DNA of 64,000 bases, from the NCBI GenBank assembly GCA_905160935.1, contig CAJHZI010000740.1:372001-436000 (forward strand). The letters are read 5' to 3'. Below, piece after piece: positions 58,001-64,000 of this stretch. Each line of letters starts with the position of its first letter. Position 1 is the first letter of the stretch. This DNA is from Enchytraeus crypticus (lineage: Eukaryota; Annelida; Clitellata; Enchytraeida; Enchytraeidae). The notes beneath the pieces are model-generated. The model was not told the DNA's origin. It searched no databases and saw only the letters and a list, made by a program, of their open reading frames with translations. Both the position numbers and the translations under genes were made by a program.

Positions 58001-61000
58001 AAACATTGGATTTCTCTGGTGAACTTTCTTGAGAAACTGTAGCTTGACAGCGTGAGGGTCAATAGGACCGCTGTATTTATCCCACAGCTGAATTCTCTCA
58101 GACAGTCGCACCGATTTCAATAACTTATCATCCTAGAAATCAATCAATCAAGACTTCTATAGCACTGGAATAACTTAAATGCACTCTAAAATTTGTAAAC
58201 GTCTGGACTCACCAACTAAAAAAAAATATTAGGAATTGACGGAATCTAAGAGGCAGCAATGAACTTATTTTTAGTCGTATGAATTTTATTAAACAGCAAA
58301 ATGAGAAAACAACACAGTATAGTGTTGAAACTTTGAAGAACAATGAAATAATTAATAGAAGAAAAAATTCCTAAGACCTCTTTATTATAAATCAATGTAC
58401 ATATATGCAAGCACATAGGTAGAGCCAGTAGCATAGTTGATACAGTGTCCAACTACGAATCACTAGCTTAATGTTCAAATCCAGTGCTCACCCCATCAAT
58501 TACATGTTCACGCTTTAACATACTGAACTCGTCCTTAGCCTTTAAATTTCTATAAGTTCTTCCAGGATTTAAAGCTGCACATTTCTCCACTGTTCACATT
58601 TTGATATAATGAATGAAGAAACAGCCTACCAAAACATGTTCCACATGATTAGGACACATCCAACGACCATAAGGTAGTGCAGTGAGAGGAGGATTAAGAC
58701 AGTCGAGATGAAACACCAGAGGGCAATAGTCACAACGTATCAACGCAGCCACTCGACAACTCCTGAAATACAAACAAGTCAAATGCTATCACTCATCTAT
58801 TTCAAGGATCATTGAAATAAAATAAGCTATGTAGCTATGTTTAAATGTCCATTTCTGTACAACAGAGACAGTCCAGAAAGGATTTTGAACCAATAGTCTC
58901 CTGCGTAAGAAGCTTTTGAGCTATCTCGTTGGCTATGCAAACGATAATAGAACTCAACACGAGTGAGAAAGTACAGAACATGATATTAAGAAAATGTAAC
59001 ACAGTGCTATAAACTAGCAAGAGCCTTTGACTAACTTGTCGCATACAAAGCAGAGTTGAGCGGGTAGAGGAACGATGCCTTTGTCTAACTCTATCAGATT
59101 TCTCTTTGACGACCCTCGACCAGAATCACTGCGCCCAGGCTTGCGTTTACCAGCTCCTACCTTACTCGAACCTACAATCAATAAAATCAAGTAGCAAACA
59201 TTATGTGCACAGAGAACGGTGGAGAAACCATAAAAGTTTCATAAACGTTAGAGTTATTGATTTCAATACAATACTTTAATCTAGCTTTATACAAGTTCAA
59301 ATAAACGTTAAACAAACAATTATTTAATTAAAACTACCAACTTCTTTCAGTAATTATCAAATTATTGAGTTTATGTTAAAAGTACTCTTAAAAAATACTC
59401 GGTGTTGACTTAGTAGTACCATAATGAATTATCATATCTTGTCACTTAATTAATGTTTAATGTATAATGTTTAATAGAGTATATAAACAATGCCTCTCTA
59501 TACTTTACAACAGTTATGGTAAACAAGCAATAGACAATAAGATGCACTACATTATCAAATAATTAATCATATGTAACATAGCTTAAATATCATAATCTGA
59601 GAGATTTATCAGTGAGCAGAATTTACTTGGAATGATCTTGCAAAAAGATGTGTCTTAAGACTTTTTTAAAGCTATCAGGTTTATCAGAATGTCTCACATA
59701 CAGACCTGGAAAATTGATAGGACACACGACATCCTTGGGCAGCTCGAACTGCCTGGGGTTGAGCACCCTGCTCGCTCGAGCTAGCATCCGAAGAGGATTG
59801 GAACGATCTTCCTCCGTCACCTCACTGAAGTCCAGATCTAAATAATCGGAATCCGTGCCACGAATTCTACGCACAGGAGCAGTCGCTGCTGCGGCATTAA
59901 CGAGACGCTTAGAGCCAGCAGGAGCTCCTGATGTGCCACTAGCAGCCATTGTGGCTGTGGACAGTGAGGATTGCTGGCTGTTTCTACTGTTTGTGCTACA
60001 TGTCGAACCTGCATCGTCATCCTATGTACAGAAAGACTGATGCTTAAACGTCAATAAAGCACAATTATACTGTACTACACTTTAAAAAGAATAGTTAGAG
60101 GGAGTACTATAAGAGAAGAGCTATGAATAATGAAAATATGCACAAGTTTCAAACCAGTGGTGTCAGATAAACGGAACAAATTAAAGAAAAGAGATGTTAA
60201 GGGGATATCCCCTCAGTACTCTCCCAGATAAATATATTCAAAAAATTAAAAACCTAAGTGGAATGAAAAATACACAAATTTAGGTTTTGCATATAAGAAC
60301 TTGACAAAGGCTACAATATAGGCATTAAGAGTTACATTAAATTCTATCATTGATTGCTTAAATAAGCTGGCGTGGTGTGCAGTAGTCAAAAGATCTAATC
60401 AAAAGACACTGTATGCTTGGCAGTATTTTAGTCAGAAATGAAGCAAAATTTAACCAGAAATGATGTCAAGCAAAGTGAAATGCACTATGTACATACCTCA
60501 CCAGATGGCTTTGTAAGACAGAAATGACACAACCATTCACCAGGAGGAACATCATCTTCTTCTAGAGGAGGATCACTGCACAAAAGCAACAACAACAATA
60601 ATAAATACAATATCGATACTCCATACCACGCTTCCATCAAGATAACAAATAGAGAGCTACCTTACTTAAATAAATCATGTCTGTTAAAATCATAAAAATT
60701 TATTTTATGTTGCGCATATAATAACTGATCCAGTTTTGACTTAAATATTTAAATAAAGCAATTTGGACAACAAAAATGCAAATGCATGCTACATATTTAG
60801 ACGTTAAATATTTTGAAGCACAATGAAATCAATGATAAAACCTACTGGCACAACGGAATCAATGATAAAACCTACTGGCACAACAGAATCAATGATAAAA
60901 CCTACTGGCACAATGGAATCAATGATAAAACCTACTGGCACAACGGAATCAATGATAAAACCTACTGGCACAAAGGAATCAATGATAAAACCTACTGGCA

Positions 61001-61929
61001 CAACGGAATCAATGATAAAACCTACTGGCACAACGGAATCAATGATAAAACCTACTGGCACAAAGGAATCAATGATAAAACCTACTGGCACAATGGAATC
61101 AATGATAAAACCTACTGGCACAATGGAATCAATGATAAAACGTACTGGCACTGGAGATGGAAGGCAGATGGGCACCGATCACAGCACAACAAATCTCCCC
61201 CCTCCTTACAACTGTCGCAGCTGTCTCTATTGGGCAGCTTACCGGGACGACGATAGTTTATTCTTTCCTTCACTCGCAGCCTTCTAGCTTTATCATCAAT
61301 AACAGGTGGAGCCACTAGCTTGTGTATCTCCTGCGACAACAAATCATCAATCCAAATCACTCTGTGGGATAGTGTCTAATGTTAATATTAATAAATTAAA
61401 ATATAATTTATTCTAGATATTTTGAACAGATTTTATTAATGTTTTACTAATGATCAGTTATAAAGCTATTCTCAAATAATGCTATTACATATCAAACAAC
61501 AAATATGACCAAGTAGTTTAAAATCGCTTGCTTTTGTAATCAATGGGATTGGAACTCTAATAAGCTTTAAAAGACGAATCAACTTCAGAAATCGAATCAG
61601 CTTTACAAGAGCTTTAAAAGAAGCAAGATTGAAATATCATGCCACGCTCTATAATACTATACTGAAAATTTCAAGAAACTTTTAAATAAATGTTACACTA
61701 ATTAATATAAATATTTCAATAGTAGCATTCAATCTAAAACAGGCAAGATCCTAATTAATGATAAAATTAAAATATTAGTATTGTATCTCAAAAATATAAG
61801 ATTCAAGAAAATTTAAGTAGCAATTGTGAAATTAAAGCAATAAATACTCTCAATACCTATAAATGATTGAAAATTAAATACCTCCATAAGTCCGCCAGTC
61901 AAATCCAGATCATATTCTATTGTCGCCAT
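51859..61929 (-). CDS. PHF12: PHD finger protein 12 (Pf1), complete, 12 exons, 703 residues
   Basis: Twelve minus-strand exons join in phase from ATG 61929 to TGA 51859. The N-terminus [16 protein letters not shown] is followed by a basic linker and PHD1 (C54, C57, C66, C69, H74, C77, C94, C97). Next come a Ser/Ala-rich stretch, a basic stretch, PHD2 (C250, C253, C265, C268, H273, C276, C291, H294), an acidic Ser-rich region (residues 357-519) and an FHA-like region (about 543-604). The C-terminal block contains [20 protein letters not shown]. This layout and these blocks match animal PHF12, which links Sin3/HDAC to chromatin, PHD1 reading unmodified H3 tails. At 703 residues it is shorter than the vertebrate protein (about 1000), mostly in the middle. 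It converges on the Ig gene. Several introns carry minisatellites. Confidence 0.93.
52024..52829. other. PHF12 last intron; nothing recognisable
   Basis: AT-rich intron, the longest PHF12 intron without a visible tandem repeat. Confidence 0.55.
52830..53039 (-). CDS. PHF12: PHF12 exon 11: end of the FHA-like region and linker (residues 580-649)
   Basis: Acceptor ttacatgtgcag| and donor AAG|gtgaat, 210 bp, phase 0-0. It encodes [25 protein letters not shown], then a KRKK-containing linker. Confidence 0.9.
53290..53760 (+). repeat. Degenerate ~36-bp repeat in the PHF12 exon 10/11 intron
   Basis: About 12 loose copies of ACAAGAATTTACAAGCACTT with ACAGACATTATAAA. Confidence 0.82.
53960..54042 (-). 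CDS. PHF12: PHF12 exon 10: FHA-like core (residues 552-579)
   Basis: Acceptor acttgtttcag| (52 bp after an AT-rich tract) and donor GAG|gtttca, 83 bp. It encodes [20 protein letters not shown] and ACIFYDE. Confidence 0.9.
54095..54960 (+). repeat. Two graded ~35/36-bp arrays in the PHF12 exon 9/10 intron
   Basis: 54095-54320 has units AAACCATTAAAGTGTTAAAT with ATGCGACGCTACACTA. 54340-54960 has units AAACCATTAGGTGTTATATA with TGCATTGCTATACT. Intermediate monomers lie between them. Confidence 0.92.
55056..55151 (-). CDS. PHF12: PHF12 exon 9: start of the FHA-like region (residues 520-552)
   Basis: Acceptor ttttgctgcacag| and donor ACGG|gtatgt, 96 bp, phase 1-1. It encodes [19 protein letters not shown] and [14 protein letters not shown]. 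Confidence 0.85.
55200..55290 (-). mobile_element. LINE 3' tail fragment in PHF12 intron 8
   Basis: The reverse complement has GAAGACCGAGAAGAGTGGAG, ACGTTGTATATCATAGACCT, GCTAGTAGGCAGTGCC, matching the LINE ends at 1401 and 44334. Confidence 0.65.
55476..55563 (-). mobile_element. Rep3 3' fragment in PHF12 intron 8
   Basis: The reverse complement reads GGTGTGGGGAATGTCCATTT, GTATCCCCACCTGAGTTAAA, then ATGAT repeats. Confidence 0.65.
55912..56915. repeat. 27/54-bp satellite in PHF12 intron 8
   Basis: About 37 copies of a 27-bp monomer. From 55912 to ~56400 two variants alternate as a 54-bp dimer: GAATGAAGAGCTACGAATAG... and GAATGACGAGCTATGACCAG.... From ~56690 only a GAATGAAGAGCTATGACCAG form remains. 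The period is a multiple of three, so several frames stay open (up to 227 codons); these are not genes. Confidence 0.95.
56992..57481 (-). CDS. PHF12: PHF12 exon 8: acidic Ser-rich region (residues 357-520)
   Basis: Acceptor atacttgcag| and donor ACAG|gtcttc, 490 bp. It opens [15 protein letters not shown], contains [12 protein letters not shown] (a SUMO-type I-K-x-E) and runs acidic and Ser-rich to GVATFTG. Confidence 0.88.
57962..58132 (-). CDS. PHF12: PHF12 exon 7 (residues 300-356)
   Basis: Acceptor ttgatttctag| and donor AAG|gttgaa, 171 bp, phase 0-0. It encodes [39 protein letters not shown], a basic helical block found after PHD2 in the family. Confidence 0.9.
58425..58505 (+). mobile_element. 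Degenerate tRNA-like SINE head in PHF12 intron 6
   Basis: GTAGCATAGTTGATACAGTG (A-box-like) then ATGTTCAAATCCAGTGCTCA (B-box-like) about 45 bp later. No recognisable body. Confidence 0.4.
58630..58762 (-). CDS. PHF12: PHF12 exon 6: PHD2 (residues 255-299)
   Basis: Acceptor gtatttcag| and donor TTTTG|gtaggc, 133 bp. It encodes [40 protein letters not shown] and EHVL, nearly the vertebrate PHF12 PHD2. Confidence 0.94.
59036..59171 (-). CDS. PHF12: PHF12 exon 5: basic linker and start of PHD2 (residues 210-255)
   Basis: Acceptor ttgattgtag| and donor GACAA|gttagt, 136 bp. It encodes [18 protein letters not shown], then [18 protein letters not shown]. The Lys/Arg-rich stretch corresponds to the polybasic segment of the family. 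Confidence 0.9.
59706..60021 (-). CDS. PHF12: PHF12 exon 4 (residues 105-210)
   Basis: Acceptor ctgtacatag| and donor CCAG|gtctgt, 316 bp, phase 0 to 1. It starts [19 protein letters not shown], continues Ala/Ser-rich, then [20 protein letters not shown], a PHF12-conserved block, and ends PINFP. Confidence 0.9.
60497..60575 (-). CDS. PHF12: PHF12 exon 3: second half of PHD1 (residues 78-104)
   Basis: Acceptor gcttttgtgcag| and donor GAG|gtatgt, 79 bp. It encodes [20 protein letters not shown] and LTKPSGE, completing the C4HC3 finger. Confidence 0.93.
60823..61145 (-). repeat. 30-bp minisatellite derived from the PHF12 exon 2 donor
   Basis: About 11 near-identical units. On the transcript strand each begins TGCCAGTAGGTTTTATCATT. 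The array starts exactly at the exon 2 donor, whose own sequence TGCCA|gtacgttttatcatt is the first unit. Confidence 0.95.
61146..61330 (-). CDS. PHF12: PHF12 exon 2: first half of PHD1 (residues 17-78)
   Basis: Acceptor gttgtcgcag| and donor TGCCA|gtacgt, 185 bp, phase 0 to 2. It encodes [17 protein letters not shown], a basic linker, then [20 protein letters not shown] and SAFHLQC. The donor is the first unit of the adjoining 30-bp repeat. Confidence 0.93.
61882..61929 (-). CDS. PHF12: PHF12 exon 1 (residues 1-16)
   Basis: ATG to donor GAG|gtattt, 48 bp, encoding [16 protein letters not shown], the conserved PHF12 N-terminus. Ends in phase 0. Confidence 0.85.
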
Positions 61930-63354
61930 GACACAGTCGATATTTATTTAAATTTTATTTACAATATTTACTTATTACACAAAATCTCCCATATCCACAA
62001 ACTGTAATAAAAACTAGAAATATGCTACAAAATTTAAGACAATTATGCTTACAATGACAGCAATACTGTAAGCCACAACAGAAATATACTAGGAAGCAAA
62101 TTTGATATATTGAAATACACAAATAAGATTCAAATATAAATCTAACACACAAGCTACAGTGGTTTTCATTTACATTAATATCAGAGATAACCAGAAAACC
62201 ACCATACAAGCAGCTTCAATAAAAAGCTAAGTTTATCATATTTTGAAAAAAGTTGTATACGTCAATTAGCCACTTGATATGTTGAGTCGCTTTACATTAA
62301 AGAGTGTCCCTTGCGGCGGCCAAGATGAAACCAGGATTTGATAATCTAATCAGTTATCCTTATTAAAAAGATCAGAATTTTATCAATTTATACATTATAA
62401 CGAAACAACTATTAAAGATGTGATCTTTTTCACGCTATGAAGTTTTTTGACAGAAATAAATGTAGAGTGTGACCCACCCACTCATTTATGAAAGCTGTAA
62501 AGGTGGATTTTAAAGAGGGAATGCATTTTAAACTAAAAACAAAGAAGACTTAATTTAGCAGCTAATTAGAAAATATAAAATATTAAAAACTATAACATAT
62601 GCACGCCTAAATTTCGAATATATTATAACTGAAAGGGCAAACATTGAGCACAAATGCAACTTCTAGATGCGTAAGAAAATAGATTCTGTTGAATAGGAGA
62701 TTATATAAATAAAGTAATAAAATAAATAATTGAAACAATATTTAAAGTATATAGTTAGAGTAAGAACCACTACTGGGGATGTCAGAATAGTTCCCAAGAT
62801 GATCGCTCCTATGATGAGCTCAATTGAACTCAAAATAGATACCATCTCTGATTCTCTCAGTACAGGAAAATGGATAAGGTACCAAAACTAACTAGCGGTT
62901 TACAGAGTGAACTAAATATCAAGAGAACGTCGAGAGAAACGCAGTCAACCATAACATTAGGCTACCTATAGACCGTGGATTTGCCGCTTCAACTGTCCCT
63001 ATTGAACAATAGATATATAAGTACGGCAAGCGTATTTTACTATAATTTCAAAAGAGAGACAGTACAATTTTCTAGAAATGAATAATCGAAACGTATTTTT
63101 AAAACGGCGCTATAATCACATAATGCTATTGAATTTATACAAAAATTGTAACGAAATTTATTCTGTTTTCTTTATTTGTTTATCGCTTCCATACTGTTAC
63201 CATTCTGCATAACATTGAAAATTCCAATTTCAGAGTTGATGACATAAAACAACAACAACATGCTACTGTTGTAACTTTTGATCAAAGATCTGTAAAATAG
63301 ATAGATATGGCACGACTGTTGTTTCAGCGATACTAGTTTTGTAACAAGAGCGAC
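61930..63354. other. Upstream of PHF12; no gene seen
   Basis: AT-rich; presumed to hold the PHF12 promoter and leader. No confident promoter element. A small GC-richer patch (GTCCCTTGCGGCGGCCAAGA) is at 62306-62325. Confidence 0.4.
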
Positions 63355-63747
63355 TTGATTTCCAGCATGCCCTATTTAATCGCGAGGGTAAACAAAGTCC
63401 CTTTGTCATATGTGTATTTAATAGTAATTTCTGTAATTTCAGATTTATTTCATGATATTCGGCCTCTAAACGGTTTTAAGATGATGTATTGTTGCGCATT
63501 TGGGTATAAAAATTTCAGAAATCCGGAAACTAAAGAACGGGGAATATCCTTTAAGAGATTTGAAATAAAATTTGTTTGCATTTTGTATTATAAACATATA
63601 CGTCCAATTAATAGGAATTCGTTTCAAATAATTTGTTGTCATGACGATATATTGGATAAATGTGACGATAAAGGTGCTCCTAAAGTGTTTCATTATCGTT
63701 CAAAAGCTTTACAAATATTCACAAACTTCATCATTTTATGCCTTTAA
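63355..63747 (+). pseudogene. ORF with a degenerate THAP-like start (uncertain)
   Basis: An open frame of 130 codons. From residue 43 it reads MMYCCAFGYKNFRNPETKER then GISFKRFE, recalling the start of THAP zinc fingers (C-C-x-x-x-C-x-N ... S-F-H-R-F-P). The second cysteine position is Tyr (TAT, one transition from TGT) and the Pro is Glu. No later C-x2-H or AVPTIF-like box is seen. It may be a decayed THAP gene or transposase exon, or chance. Confidence 0.25.
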
Positions 63748-64000
63748 TAACGTTCAGCTGATATTATTTACCTCTGGTTAGCAAAATTAGTTGTTGGTAT
63801 CTCTGCAATTCTTAAACTCAATGTTTACAATGGTTGAGATTACCTTTGACACTTCTACAGTTTTTCTTTATTCTATTCTTTTGATTGTTGTCCACGATAA
63901 AATTAAACACTGTGAAACCAAATCCAACCAATGAGCATTGAAATATGCAGTCCAATAAACTTTGCGAATCAAAATTCTGGAATTCTCACTGAATTCTATT

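Noticed and set aside
59838..60020. 60-codon [16 protein letters not shown]...
   Set aside because: Out-of-frame shadow of PHF12 exon 4; the frame giving [20 protein letters not shown] fits neighbours and family.
60804..61287. ORFs of 123-154 codons across the 30-bp repeat
   Set aside because: The array is intronic in PHF12 and open in several frames by its 30-bp period.

Overview
The window is eukaryotic genomic DNA from an invertebrate animal, about two-thirds A+T. Its genes are split into short exons with GT/AG introns, and the gaps are full of tRNA-derived SINEs, non-LTR retrotransposon remnants, microsatellites and minisatellites. The protein families and this repeat style suggest a lophotrochozoan, most likely a gastropod mollusc, but the species cannot be fixed from the sequence. 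There is no operon, CRISPR array, phage or bacterial feature.

Three genes can be assembled exon by exon, with compatible reading phases at every junction. (1) Left edge, minus strand, 5815 to 1032: the 5' half of a MARK/PAR-1 polarity kinase. Five exons run from a Ser/His-rich start exon to the beta-5 strand and hinge of the kinase domain; the rest lies beyond position 1. (2) Middle, plus strand, 24229 to 46710: an immunoglobulin-superfamily surface protein. It has a short start exon and three Ig-like exons, all joined in phase 1. Two possible last exons fit the same donor: one (32699-32793) ends in a GPI-anchor-like hydrophobic tail, the other (46394-46710) encodes a transmembrane helix and a cytoplasmic tail. 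(3) Right side, minus strand, 61929 to 51859: an apparently complete PHF12 (Pf1) gene of 12 exons and 703 residues, with two PHD fingers and a C-terminal FHA-like region. PHF12 is a Sin3/HDAC corepressor subunit. A weak THAP-like ORF lies at 63355-63747.

Layout: 1-5.8 kb MARK; 6-24 kb gene-poor and repeat-rich, including a 1.5-kb non-autonomous hAT-like element with its 8-bp target duplication and a broken LINE reverse transcriptase inside a minisatellite; 24.2-46.7 kb the Ig gene, with repeats in its introns; 46.7-51.8 kb intergenic with a LINE C-terminal remnant; 51.9-61.9 kb PHF12; 62-64 kb mostly featureless. MARK and the Ig gene diverge; the Ig gene and PHF12 converge. The three genes have unrelated roles (cell polarity signalling, cell-surface recognition, chromatin repression).

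The points most worth following up are the possible GPI/transmembrane isoform switch in the Ig gene; a 30-bp minisatellite in PHF12 that has amplified the exon 2 5' splice site; a different minisatellite in each of four PHF12 introns; and start codons in two genes that overlap the stop codon of an upstream ORF.
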